Part shown: in pieces, positions 18,062 through 27,271 of the stretch
How the letters are laid out: each line of letters begins with the position of its first letter
Position numbering within the stretch: position 1 is the first letter of the stretch
Source: Bacteroidales bacterium
Lineage (GTDB): Bacteria; Bacteroidota; Bacteroidia; Bacteroidales; UBA4417
DNA length: 64,000 nt
Assembly (NCBI GenBank): GCA_016707785.1
Contig: JADJGZ010000058.1
Coordinates: 62,001-126,000 of the forward strand
Direction: 5' to 3'
Made by a program: the position numbers and the translations under genes
The notes under the pieces: generated by a model
The model's database searches: none
What the model was told of the DNA's origin: nothing
What the model saw: only the letters and a program-made list of their open reading frames with translations

Positions 18062-18606
18062 AAAACCCACACAAATCCGCTGGCTGGCGGACAAATCCAA
18101 CACAAATAAGCACAAATGAAATCTCACATTAATTCCACTTTTTCATTCGTTATTCTGTGTTATGTGTTTTGAGTTTTTTCCCCATGAAGCAGAATCTCCT
18201 AAAGGGAACAAAAACACTTAATATTAAACACATAACTCATAATCAATAAGTTAATGTTAATTTGCCCCAAAGGGGAACCTTCGGCTCATATTAATATTTT
18301 CATTTAAGGATTCGTGCTTTATTCGTGTATTCGTGGCATTTTTTATCAAGTTGCAAAGAGAACAAAAACGCCCATAAATCCGCCAGCTGGCAGACAAATC
18401 CTACACAAATTGACACAAATGAAATCTCACGTTAATTTCACTTTTTCATTTTTTATTCTGTGTTATGTGTTTTGAGTTTTTTGCCATGAAGTAAAATCTC
18501 GAACAGGGAGCAAAAACACTTAATATTAAACACATAACTCATAATCAATAAGTTATTAAGATTTGCATTTTGCCCCAAAGGGGAGCCTTTGGCTCATTTT
18601 AAATTT
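18062..18606. repeat. Imperfect direct duplication of about 240 bp
   Basis: Copy A (about 18062-18298) and copy B (about 18366-18606) share the same order. First comes the TCCGCC-type hairpin in ACAAAT context, then AAATCTCAC(A/G)TTAATT, then TTATTCTGTGTTATGTGTT, then CACTTAATATTAAACACATA, and finally a CCCCAAAGGGG(A/G)CCTT(C/T)GGCTCA block. The copies differ at scattered bases and their hairpins have each drifted (18076-18091, 18379-18394). The element carries no reading frame. Confidence 0.8.
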
Positions 18607-18649
18607 TATATCCACAATTGTTCCCGAATTTCCACACATTTTACATCAG

Positions 18650-18715
18650 CCATCCGACATTAAACATTAGCCATCCATCCGACAATAAACATTAGCCATC
18701 CAACATCCGACATTA
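18650..18715 (+). repeat. GACATTA/AACATTAGCCATCC heptamer array
   Basis: Degenerate 7-bp units related to those at 15870-16190, followed to about 18800 by AATCAACA-type units. It lies 250 bp upstream of the efflux operon. Apart from this and the direct duplication, I see nothing in the 956-bp spacer 17992-18947 until the promoter box. Confidence 0.75.
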
Positions 18716-18893
18716 AAATTCTCCCAATCAATAGATCTTCCATTCACATCTCCATCTAAATCAACAATCAAATCAACAATCCGAAATCAACATTATCTCT
18801 CCCCTCCGGCATTCACCCCCCATTTTTCCGCTGTTCAAGGAGGAATTTGCCGCTTCCGCCGCTTTATTTTTTAATTGAAACACAATATCGCTA

Positions 18894-18901
18894 TACATTT
18901 G
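18894..18901 (+). promoter_or_regulatory. TAnnTTTG -7 box of the efflux operon
   Basis: TACATTTG lies 47 bp before the ATG of the TolC-like gene. A TTG at 18875-18877 is only 16 bases upstream, closer than the usual 19-21, so the -33 box is uncertain. Confidence 0.5.
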
Positions 18902-18947
18902 CGTCATAGTCAGGAAATCTGCATATCATCTTTTATTACCAGGTACT

Positions 18948-20285
18948 ATGAATTGGAGAAAAATCCTTTTGCTTCCCGGACTGATACTATTACTCCAGGG
19001 AGCAAGCGCACAGAAAATGGTCGAAATGAACCTTCAGCAATGCCTGGAAGCGGCGTTGCAAAACGACCTTCGTGTCAAGCTATCCACAATGGACCAGGAG
19101 AAACTGAAATACCAGGTCCGCCAGACAGCCGGCACCGGTCTTCCCCAGGTCAGTGCCTCGGGTAGTTTCCAGAATTTCCTGAAACTTCCCACCCAGCTGA
19201 TTCCGGGTGAGTTTTTCGGAGAGCCGGGCAAACTCATACCCGTGCAGTTCGGAACCAATTATAATATGTCAGGTGGCATACAGGTGTCACAATTGATCTA
19301 TAACCAATCTTTCATGGTTTCACTCGGAATTGCAAAACGACTGCTCGAACAAGGAAACCTGGAAATTGAGAAGAGCCGGCAGAGCACGGTATATGATATT
19401 GCACAGCTTTATTATATGGCCGTCCTTACCCACCAGCAGATCCAATATATGGCAGAGACACTGGAAAAACTCGATTCCCTCACCTTTCTTACCAAAATTC
19501 AGCTTGACAGACAATTGATCAGGCAGGTGGATTTCGACCGGGTAAATGTGAACCGCAACAACCTGGTGACCGAAACCAGTAACCTAAAGCTCATGCTCTC
19601 GCAGCAGCTCAATATGCTCAAGTATTTCACAGGTTATGCTCCCACCGATTCCCTCATGCTGACAACCACCGTCTTTGAAAGCAGCCTGAAGCCTTATTCA
19701 CCTGCAAATAGTGAGAATCACCTCAGTCTGAGGGAGATCGACCAGCAGAAGCTGCTTTTAGGATTGCAGATGGACCTGGTGCACTCGCAGTCGATGCCTT
19801 ACCTCGCGGCATTCGGAGATTTCAGCTACAATAACCAGCAGAATAAGTTCAAGCCTTTATTTTCTGATAAGAATGGATGGCTGGGCACTTCGGTGGTCGG
19901 ACTCTCATTGAACGTCCCTTTGTACAATGGCGGACAGAGGTATAACCAGTTGAAGCAATACAAGGTACAATACAAGGAGCTGGAGTTAGGCAGGGATTAT
20001 GCCAAAAGGATGATTGAAACCGATACCCGGAATGCCATGTTAAAGGTCCAAAGCCTGCAGCAAACAGCAGAGTCGCAGCAGAAAAATGTAGTGCTGGCTG
20101 AAGATGTTTATAAGGTGATGTTCGATCAATACAGCCAGGGTTATGCGTCCCTTACTGACCTGCTCAGTGCGGAGAGCGCTAAAATATCGGCCAGGGGAAG
20201 TTATGCACAGGCACTGGCACAGTTGCGGATTGCCGAGCTAGACCTGCTCAAATCAAAAGGAATGTTACTGGATCTTATTAAATAA
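18948..20285 (+). CDS. TolC-family outer-membrane efflux protein
   Basis: 445 residues. The signal peptide MNWRKILLLPGLILLLQGASAQ is followed by two outer-membrane-efflux (OEP) repeats made of long helices. MNLQQCLEAALQNDLRVKL opens the first and SLREIDQQKLLLGLQMDLV the second; the mid-region LNVPLYNGGQRYNQLKQYK is typical of TolC proteins. It forms the trimeric outer-membrane duct of a tripartite exporter. First gene of a three-gene operon with the adaptor (111 bp downstream) and RND pump. Substrate unknown. Confidence 0.9.
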   Translation: MNWRKILLLPGLILLLQGASAQKMVEMNLQQCLEAALQNDLRVKLSTMDQEKLKYQVRQTAGTGLPQVSASGSFQNFLKLPTQLIPGEFFGEPGKLIPVQFGTNYNMSGGIQVSQLIYNQSFMVSLGIAKRLLEQGNLEIEKSRQSTVYDIAQLYYMAVLTHQQIQYMAETLEKLDSLTFLTKIQLDRQLIRQVDFDRVNVNRNNLVTETSNLKLMLSQQLNMLKYFTGYAPTDSLMLTTTVFESSLKPYSPANSENHLSLREIDQQKLLLGLQMDLVHSQSMPYLAAFGDFSYNNQQNKFKPLFSDKNGWLGTSVVGLSLNVPLYNGGQRYNQLKQYKVQYKELELGRDYAKRMIETDTRNAMLKVQSLQQTAESQQKNVVLAEDVYKVMFDQYSQGYASLTDLLSAESAKISARGSYAQALAQLRIAELDLLKSKGMLLDLIK

Positions 20286-20396
20286 TTGAAGTTGACTCTT
20301 TCTTAGAGCGAATAAGGTAACTACCACTAAGACGCTAATGGCACTTAGAAATACAAAGAACAAAAAATTGAACATCGGAAAATAACAACACCTCAT

Positions 20397-21455
20397 ATGA
20401 AAAAGATCATCATTATCAGCATTATAGTCCTTGTTGCAGTTGCAGGGATTTTCAAGCTATACGTCAATAAAAAGCAGATCGAGGCCAATTCGGCACCCCG
20501 ACAGAGCAAGGTAAGTGTGCCTGTTTTTATTGAAGAAGTAAAAATAATCAAGGCAGATAATAGCTTCCAGGTGAATGGTTCCTTTGAACCCGCTCATGAG
20601 ACCATGATCATCTCCCAGACCCAGGGAAAGATCGTGAAACTGGAATTCAATAACGGTGATTTCGTGAAAGAAGGACAGTTGCTGGCCAGCTGCGATCTCG
20701 AATTGCTGGAAGCCCAGCGGGAACTCGCGGAAGCCAATCTAAACAAGGCAAAAAAGGATCTGAAGAAGTTCCAGGAAATGCTTCAGTCGAAGGCTGCCAC
20801 ACAGACACAGGTGGATGAATTACAACTTGCCCTTTACAATGCCCAGGCCAGTTTTGTGACTGTAAATAAGCAGATCGAATATTCAAAGATCACGGCTCCT
20901 TTTAGTGGGTATATTACGGCTAAGCATGCGGAAAAGGGCAGTATGATTATGCCCGGCAGTATGATTGCAGAGATCATGGACATCAGCACGATGAAGTTCA
21001 ATGCAGGTGTTGCTGAGCCCGACCTGGTAAAGATCAGGCTGAACCAGCAGGTGAAAATCAAGGCAGATATCTATGAAGGCTTTACCTATACCGGAAGAAT
21101 CAGGAACATAGGCATGAAAGCCGATGGATCACGACGTTTCCCTGTGGAGATAGAAGTCAGCAACAATACCGGCAAGCCAATCCGATCGGGTATGTACGGA
21201 CAGGCATTCTTCAGCAGTGAAGGCACCCACGATGCCATGGTAATCCCGAGAACGGCACTGGTAGGCAGCATCAAGGACCCGGTAGTGTTCATTGTGGAAA
21301 ACGACAAAGCGGTGAAACGCTCCATCAAAGCCGGTTCCGCCACCGAAACCACTATAGAGGTCCTGGAGGGCCTGAAAGCTGGCGAGAAGGTGGTGATTTC
21401 CGGACAGATCAACCTGGATGACAATACTGCGGTGAGAATTTCAAACGCTAAATAA
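20397..21455 (+). CDS. RND efflux periplasmic adaptor (membrane fusion protein)
   Basis: 352 residues. An N-terminal membrane anchor (residues 2-22) is followed by the lipoyl-like barrel half-motif TQGKIVKLEFNNGDFVKEGQLLASCD and a short helical hairpin (about residues 100-160, EAQRELAEANLNKAKKDLKKFQEML). The second lipoyl half is ITAPFSGYITAKHAEKGSMIMPGS, then a beta-barrel and membrane-proximal domain ending EVLEGLKAGEKVVISGQINLDD. It links the inner-membrane RND pump to TolC. Only 9 bp separate it from the pump gene. Confidence 0.92.
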   Translation: MKKIIIISIIVLVAVAGIFKLYVNKKQIEANSAPRQSKVSVPVFIEEVKIIKADNSFQVNGSFEPAHETMIISQTQGKIVKLEFNNGDFVKEGQLLASCDLELLEAQRELAEANLNKAKKDLKKFQEMLQSKAATQTQVDELQLALYNAQASFVTVNKQIEYSKITAPFSGYITAKHAEKGSMIMPGSMIAEIMDISTMKFNAGVAEPDLVKIRLNQQVKIKADIYEGFTYTGRIRNIGMKADGSRRFPVEIEVSNNTGKPIRSGMYGQAFFSSEGTHDAMVIPRTALVGSIKDPVVFIVENDKAVKRSIKAGSATETTIEVLEGLKAGEKVVISGQINLDDNTAVRISNAK

Positions 21456-21464
21456 CAGTTAATC

Positions 21465-24400
21465 ATGAATATCACTGAACTATCCATAAAACGGCCTTCC
21501 CTGATCGTGGTGATTTTTGCCGTCCTCACCTTCCTGGGTATAGTGAGCTTTAGAGCACTCAATTATGAATTGCTTCCCAAGTTTTCGCAACCCGTGCTGC
21601 TGGTCATCACCCCTTATCCCGGTGCCTCTCCCCGTGAGGTGGAGAACATGGTTACCAAGAACATTGAAGATGCCATTTCCTCCCTGGAACAGATTGATAA
21701 TATACAGTCAACTTCCTATGAAGGGGTCTCTGTTTCCGTGATTATCTTCAACAGTGATGCAGACATGACCAAAGCGCTTCAGAACTGTCAGCTTAAACTG
21801 AACAATGTCCGCGAAGGGCTTCCACAGGATGTGCATTCACCGATCATCTATAATTTCTCGATGGATGATATGCCCATTATCCGAATGGGGATCACAGCCG
21901 ATATTCCGTCAACAGAGCTGTATGATATTGTCAAGCAGAAACTTCGTCCAAGGTTATCAACCCTACAGGGAGTTTCGCAAGTTGAAATGATTGGAGGTGA
22001 GGAACGCGAAATCCGTGTGAGTGTTGACAATGAGAAGCTGGAAGCAAGAGGGATTTCTATCCTGAATATCTCGCAGGCGGTTCAGGCTTCCAATATCGAC
22101 TTCCCCACAGGCAAAATCAAAGGCGAAAATGCCCAGGTGATTATCCGTCTCTCGGGAAAATTCACCGACCTGGAGAGTCTGAAAGAACTAGTGGTTAGTG
22201 TAGATGCCAGCGGATCTCCCGTGAAGCTGAAAGATGTAGCCGATGTACTTGACACCAAGAAGGAAACCAGAAACATATACCGCATCAATGGGGTAAATTC
22301 GTTGGGAATCAATTTATACAAACAGCCCGATGGAAATGAGGTAAAGGTTAGTGAGGGTGTGAAGAAAGAGATCAGCAAGATCGAAGATATGTACAAGGAC
22401 ATTAACCTGAAGGTGAAGATTGCCAACGACACTTCCGATTTCACGCTCACCTCTGCCAATGCTGTAGAAAGAGACCTGTTGCTGGCCATCTGCCTTGTAG
22501 CACTGGTGATGCTGGTATTCCTGCATAGTCTGCGAAATTCCTTTATTGTGATGGTTGCTATTCCAGCTTCACTCATTTCCACTTTTATCGGGATGAGTAT
22601 GCTCGATTTCTCCCTCAATATAATTTCGATGATAGCCATTGCGCTGGTAATTGGGATCCTGGTGGATGACTCTATCGTGGTACTTGAAAACATCTACCGC
22701 CACCTGGAGAAAGGTAAGAACCGGAGACAGGCGGCCATTGACGGACGAAACGAGATCAGCTATACGGCCCTTTCCATTACGATGGTGGATGTGGTGGTTT
22801 TCCTTCCGATCGCGGTGATTACCAGTATGATTTCAGGAATGTTGCGACAATTTGCCCTGGTAGTAGTGATATCCACCCTGCTGAGTTTATTTGTTTCCTT
22901 TACCCTCACGCCTTTGCTGGCTTCCAGGTTTGCCAAATTTGAGCAATACCGGAAGGGATCATTCATGGGTAAACTGATTGAGGTGTTTGAACGCTGGCTA
23001 TCAAATATCACCAATGGATATGGTAAGCTGCTTGGCTGGTCGCTGCGGCATAAGTTCATCATCATGGGAGGGGCTACACTTATCCTGTTCTCTTCCCTCC
23101 TGTTACCTGCCCTTGGATTCATCGGATCAGAATTTATCAGTCTGGGCGACCGTGGTGAGGTCATTATCCAGTTGGAACTGCCTAAGGACGCCACCATTGA
23201 GCAAACCAACCTGCTGACACTACAGGCGGAACAGTACATTATGAAGCAGCCTGTTGTGAATGAAGTTTTCTCTACAGTCGGGATCACCTCAGGATTTGAT
23301 GCCGGAGCCGGTAATTCCTATAAATCAGAGATCTATGTGAAGATGATAGAGAAGGAAAAAAGAAAGATCACTGCAGATCAGTTTGCATGGCAGCTAAAGG
23401 AGGATCTTACCAGCCGGCTGACCGGGGTAAAGGTGCGCTCTACCATAGTTTCCCTGCTGGGGACCTCTGATATGGATCCTATACAGTTTGTGGTAGCAGG
23501 CTCTAACATGGATACGCTCATGCATTATGCGAAGATGATTGAATCGGAAGTTAAAAAGGTTCCGGGCAGTGCTGAAGTGAAGCTCACGGTAGAAGAAGGC
23601 AATCCTGAAATCAGTGTGAAGATCGACCGTGATAAGATGGCGAAAATGGGTTTGAATATGGCTATTGTGGGTGCTACCATGCAGAATGCTTTCACAGGAA
23701 ATACTGATTCCAAGTTCTCGCAGGGGGTGAATGATTATGATATCAATATTACAATGGATGCCTTCAATAAGAAGGAAATCAATGATATCGCCAATCTTTC
23801 CTTTATGAATGCAGCAGGACAGATCGTGCGCCTGAACCAGTTTGCCACCCTCACCCCCACTACTGGAACCACAGTATTGCAGCGTTACAACAGGCAATCG
23901 TCGGTAACCGTTAGTTCTCAAGTTGTTGGCAGACCGGTGGGTTCGGTTGGAGAAGAATGTGTGAAAAGGCTGGATAAGATCAAGCTGCCGGCAGATGTTT
24001 CACTTATCAAGGAAGGTGACCTGAAATACCAGACAGAGGCCTTCAGCAGTCTGTTCCTGGCATTCCTGGCTTCTATACTTTTTGTGTATCTCATTATGGT
24101 GGCACTGTATGATTCCTATATCCATCCATTTATCGTTTTATTTTCAATACCACTTGCCATTGTAGGGGCACTTTATGCACTGGCTCTGGCTCAGGAATCG
24201 CTAACCATTTTCTCGATTCTGGGTATCATTATGCTGGTGGGACTTGTTGGAAAGAACGCCATTTTGCTGGTTGATTTTACCAATCAGTTGAAACGGGAAG
24301 GGATGGCTACGGTGGAAGCTTTGATTGAGGCGGGGCGAGTGAGACTGCGCCCAATCCTCATGACTACACTTTCGATGATATTCGGTATGATGCCGATTGC

Positions 24401-24581
24401 AATAGCTACAGGAGCAGGTTCTGAATGGAAGAACGGCATAGCCATTGCCATTATCGGTGGATTGACCAGTTCGTTACTACTGACTTTGGTTGTTGTACCG
24501 GTGATGTATTATCTTATGGATAAGCTGATGGAGAAGTTTCACCGCAAAAGCAGGAAAGTGGCAGATGTAAAAGAGATTTAA
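21465..24581 (+). CDS. RND efflux pump inner-membrane permease (HAE1/AcrB type)
   Basis: 1,038 residues, full length for the family. It starts MNITELSIKRPSLIVVIFAVL with the first of 12 helices. It has two large periplasmic loops, the TM4 proton-relay segment IALVIGILVDDSIVVLENIYRHLEKG with the paired aspartates, and the second-half signature GIIMLVGLVGKNAILLVDFTNQLKREG. The paired Asp indicates the drug/hydrophobe (HAE1) subfamily rather than heavy-metal pumps. It works with the two upstream genes as a proton-driven exporter. No local regulator gene is seen. The operon ends at the 146-bp hairpin repeats. Confidence 0.95.
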   Translation: MNITELSIKRPSLIVVIFAVLTFLGIVSFRALNYELLPKFSQPVLLVITPYPGASPREVENMVTKNIEDAISSLEQIDNIQSTSYEGVSVSVIIFNSDADMTKALQNCQLKLNNVREGLPQDVHSPIIYNFSMDDMPIIRMGITADIPSTELYDIVKQKLRPRLSTLQGVSQVEMIGGEEREIRVSVDNEKLEARGISILNISQAVQASNIDFPTGKIKGENAQVIIRLSGKFTDLESLKELVVSVDASGSPVKLKDVADVLDTKKETRNIYRINGVNSLGINLYKQPDGNEVKVSEGVKKEISKIEDMYKDINLKVKIANDTSDFTLTSANAVERDLLLAICLVALVMLVFLHSLRNSFIVMVAIPASLISTFIGMSMLDFSLNIISMIAIALVIGILVDDSIVVLENIYRHLEKGKNRRQAAIDGRNEISYTALSITMVDVVVFLPIAVITSMISGMLRQFALVVVISTLLSLFVSFTLTPLLASRFAKFEQYRKGSFMGKLIEVFERWLSNITNGYGKLLGWSLRHKFIIMGGATLILFSSLLLPALGFIGSEFISLGDRGEVIIQLELPKDATIEQTNLLTLQAEQYIMKQPVVNEVFSTVGITSGFDAGAGNSYKSEIYVKMIEKEKRKITADQFAWQLKEDLTSRLTGVKVRSTIVSLLGTSDMDPIQFVVAGSNMDTLMHYAKMIESEVKKVPGSAEVKLTVEEGNPEISVKIDRDKMAKMGLNMAIVGATMQNAFTGNTDSKFSQGVNDYDINITMDAFNKKEINDIANLSFMNAAGQIVRLNQFATLTPTTGTTVLQRYNRQSSVTVSSQVVGRPVGSVGEECVKRLDKIKLPADVSLIKEGDLKYQTEAFSSLFLAFLASILFVYLIMVALYDSYIHPFIVLFSIPLAIVGALYALALAQESLTIFSILGIIMLVGLVGKNAILLVDFTNQLKREGMATVEALIEAGRVRLRPILMTTLSMIFGMMPIAIATGAGSEWKNGIAIAIIGGLTSSLLLTLVVVPVMYYLMDKLMEKFHRKSRKVADVKEI

Positions 24582-24620
24582 TTACAGACTAATAAGTTAT
24601 TATTCCCAAGGTTTATTAAA

Positions 24621-25058
24621 CACAATAGGCACAATAGAGCACAATAGGAAAGCACAATAGGGAATCTCTATTGTGTCCTATGTGCCTACTGTGGTTTAAA
24701 AAAGATTTCACTGAATACCAATTTTCTGATTCTAATAAATTCTTGATTATCAGCGGAAATCAAAAACACAATAGTCACAATAGAGCACAATAGAAAACCA
24801 CAATAGGGAATCTCTATTGTGTCCTATGTGCCTATTGTGGTTAAAAAAAGATTTCAATGAATACCAATTTTCTGATTCTAATAAATTCTTGATTATCAGC
24901 GGAAATCAAAAACACAATAGACACAATAGAACACAATAGGAAATCACAATAGGGAATCTCTATTGTGTCCTATGTGCCTATTGTGGTTGATAATTGTTCT
25001 ATGGATGATAGTTTTCTGATTCTAATAAGTTTTGATTACCAGGCACTTAAAGTACAAC
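24621..25058 (+). repeat. Three tandem 146-bp repeats, each with a long hairpin
   Basis: Copies start at 24621, 24767 and 24913, an exact 146-bp period. Copies 1 and 2 are nearly identical throughout; copy 3 diverges in its second half. Each opens with CACAATAG/CACAATAGAG units whose reverse complement follows about 20 bases later (CTATTGTGTCCTATGTGCC and onward), giving a stem of about 26 bp. The other half is an AT-rich spacer (TTTTCTGATTCTAATAAATT). A fourth, lone hairpin half occurs at 32802-32863. The first copy begins 40 bp past the RND stop codon and may act as a terminator. From 25059 to 25183 I see nothing but an AT-rich promoter region (TATCTTTA near 25119). Confidence 0.9.
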
Positions 25059-25183
25059 CTGATGAAGCAGAAGTAATTTTTGATGATTCTGATCCTGATT
25101 AACATAAGTTGTTATCGATTATCTTTATCACACTCTTTACAAAATCAACAAAACAGTTACAAATCACATAAATAAAGCCCGAT

Positions 25184-25621
25184 ATGAAATCAATATCACT
25201 ATTATGGGTAATAGCACTCTTGTTTAGTGCCTGCGGTCATAAGTCCGGAAGTGAAGAACTGAAAAAAGAAATCCTGCTGACTGAAAAGTCCTTTGAGAAA
25301 ATGACAGCAGAGAAGAGCATTTCCCAGGCTTTCTATTTCTATGCCGATTCCAATGCAGTGATTAAAAGGGAAAATGATACACTGATCATTGGGAAGGAAA
25401 ATATCCGGTCATATTATGAAGGTATGGATAAGAAAGATGTCATCGTCAGCTGGACGCCTGATTTTATAGAAGTTTCCTCATCCGGTGACCTGGCTTATAC
25501 TTATGGTAAATATACCTGGAAAATCAATAATGGCAATGGAGATACTACTGTCTTTAAAGGAGTGTTTCACACAATATGGAAAAAGCAGGGAGACGGGAGT
25601 TGGAAGTATGTTTGGGATTAG
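25184..25621 (+). CDS. NTF2-like (DUF4440/SnoaL-type) lipoprotein
   Basis: 145 residues. The lipoprotein signal peptide has a lipobox around LLFSAC (Cys at about residue 17). The rest is a cystatin-like NTF2 fold: an N-terminal helix (LLTEKSFEKMTAEKSISQAFYFYADSNAVI), IIGKENIRSYYEGM, then beta strands ending GDGSWKYVWD. Members with this layout are usually annotated as DUF4440 proteins without a defined reaction. The stop codon runs straight into an octamer array. Confidence 0.75.
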   Translation: MKSISLLWVIALLFSACGHKSGSEELKKEILLTEKSFEKMTAEKSISQAFYFYADSNAVIKRENDTLIIGKENIRSYYEGMDKKDVIVSWTPDFIEVSSSGDLAYTYGKYTWKINNGNGDTTVFKGVFHTIWKKQGDGSWKYVWD

Positions 25622-25822
25622 ATAATTTGACAATTCGACGATTTGACAATTTGACAATTCGACAATTCGACAATTTACCGAAGGGAAGCCTTCGGCTCGA
25701 TAATTCGATAATTTAACAATTTGACAATTCGACGATTTGACAATTCGACAATTCGACAATTTCCCGAAGGGAAGCCTTCGGCTCGATAATTTAACAATTC
25801 GACAATTCGACGATTTGACAAA
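25622..25822 (+). repeat. GACAATTC/GACAATTT octamer array with two hairpin blocks
   Basis: About 18 8-bp units directly after the stop codon at 25621. Two copies of the block CCGAAGGGAAGCCTTCGG plus CTCGA (about 25678-25700 and 25763-25786) are embedded, each with a 7-bp stem CCGAAGG/CCTTCGG around GAAG. The same block occurs at 6068-6090, in the same orientation relative to transcription. Confidence 0.9.
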
Positions 25823-25922
25823 TAGTTAATCAGACGACTTAGAAATTGGGAAATTCAAGAGGAGAAGCCTTCCAAAGGGAAACCAATATTAACAACTGTA
25901 CCAATAGATAATTATATTTATA

Positions 25923-25968
25923 TAAAAAACAAGGCTGCCAGGAAGATTTTTAACCTCCGGCAGCCTTG
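25923..25968 (-). terminator. Rho-independent terminator
   Basis: CAAGGCTGCC (25930-25939) and GGCAGCCTTG (25959-25968) form a perfect 10-bp stem. On the minus strand it is followed by TTTTTT, 26 bp past the stop codon of the minus-strand gene at 25994. It could also stop leftover transcription from the plus-strand gene. Confidence 0.85.
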
Positions 25969-25993
25969 CCAAAACCCAAACATACAAAAGTGC

Positions 25994-26728
25994 TTATCGA
26001 ATAAAACTTCTGATCTCTGAATTATAATCAACTAAAATATCCGTCCATTCATCCAGCATCTGTTGCCAGGATCCGGCACCATTGGTCTTTTCATAGGTTG
26101 ATTTAATCCCCATATCCTTTGACCATGATTCATAGGAATCGAAGCTCCAGAGTAGGGCTACATCGGCTCCACCGGCAGTATGAATTGGATTTTCATAAAC
26201 GAGGAAAGCAGTTTTGCCATCGGCTTCATAGGCTTTCTTCAATTTCCCTGCAATTGCCTTGAAACGATAATAATCTCCCCTTTTTAGGTCCACGGACCAT
26301 ACTTCATAGTATTTCGCGGTTTTAAGGATATCTGCTCCAAAGGAAAGGTCTGCATTAAAGTCCCAAAGATCAGTTTTACCATAAGTCTCAATCAATGGAT
26401 CAATTGTCTTTGACCAATCATCAGCATGGCCGTTTTCCTTATCAGGCCTTGAATCCAGGGAAGCATAGGTTGTAGGCCCGAAGATAAACACATACCATCC
26501 GGCCATTTCACCATATTGCACCTTCCGAAGCCCTGCTTTATGCGGCCCTTCAGGGTGATACTTTTTGTTATGAGCCAATACAGCAGCTTCGAATTTATCT
26601 TCCATTCCCCGCTTGGGTAAAATGTACATATTCTCTGCGACTATGGTAGGCTTATCTTCGGCTGTTTGAGCTAAAGCGCTGAATGTCAATACACTTGCAA
26701 TAGTAAAGAGTAAAATTTGTTTTTTCAT
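25994..26728 (-). CDS. Secreted protein, possible dimeric alpha-beta barrel
   Basis: 244 residues, family not recognised with certainty. The signal peptide is MKKQILLFTIASVLTFSALAQ. The mature protein has two similar halves of about 100 residues with alternating strands and helices (ENMYILPKRGMEDKFEAAVLAHNKKYHPEG; YYEVWSVDLKRGDYYRFKAIAGKLKKAY). This pattern suggests a tandem ferredoxin-like (ABM/EthD-like) barrel; that fold is my inference. It is flanked by a good terminator and a TATCTTTA box upstream, so it is probably monocistronic. Confidence 0.7.
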   Translation of the reverse strand: MKKQILLFTIASVLTFSALAQTAEDKPTIVAENMYILPKRGMEDKFEAAVLAHNKKYHPEGPHKAGLRKVQYGEMAGWYVFIFGPTTYASLDSRPDKENGHADDWSKTIDPLIETYGKTDLWDFNADLSFGADILKTAKYYEVWSVDLKRGDYYRFKAIAGKLKKAYEADGKTAFLVYENPIHTAGGADVALLWSFDSYESWSKDMGIKSTYEKTNGAGSWQQMLDEWTDILVDYNSEIRSFIR

Positions 26729-27271
26729 ATCTATATATTTAGATTTATATTAACATAAAGATACACAATATTTTAAGCTTATTTAGAATTATTATAAATT
26801 AAATTTCAGATATGCTATTATCTGCCTATATTACAATACTTTACAATTTCAATTTAGAACTAAAATCAGTTAGATTTATGATTATTAAGTTTTAAGTGAA
26901 AAGTGTACATTTGGATTTTGTAAGCAATCCTGTTGTAGTTTGGAATTTAATGCTAATTCAGGGAAGATCTCCTAGAGTCCTTTCCCCTTTGAAAGAGAAC
27001 ATTCCACTACAAATTATCATTTTTATCAAATTTTCAAATTGCTATCAATTAAAAGTAACCCTTTAATGATCGCCATAAATCCCCCGTCGGCCTGCGCCGA
27101 CACCCTCTTTGAAAAGGGGGACATCCAACTTTCACAAATTATCGCATTTTCAAATTATTAAATTTTCAAATTGCCTAATTGACTAATTTCATTTATTTTG
27201 TTTTATTGGCATAATATTTGCTAATTTCGGCCTGCCAAACCCAAGCCTTCCCGAAAGAGGATTTATAAGAT
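26729..27271. other. Divergent 543-bp spacer without a gene
   Basis: AT-rich. It contains a GTCGGC-CTGC-GCCGAC hairpin near 27076-27092 followed by CCCTCTTTGAAAAGGGGG, a weaker CCTTTCCCCTTTGAAAG near 26980-26998, and AAATTTTC/AAATTG octamer-like units near 27145-27185. No coding frame or RNA gene is recognisable. Confidence 0.6.

Noticed and set aside
24621..25058. CRISPR-like reading of the 146-bp repeats
   Set aside because: Only three long units with palindromes and no unique spacers; tandem duplication explains it better.
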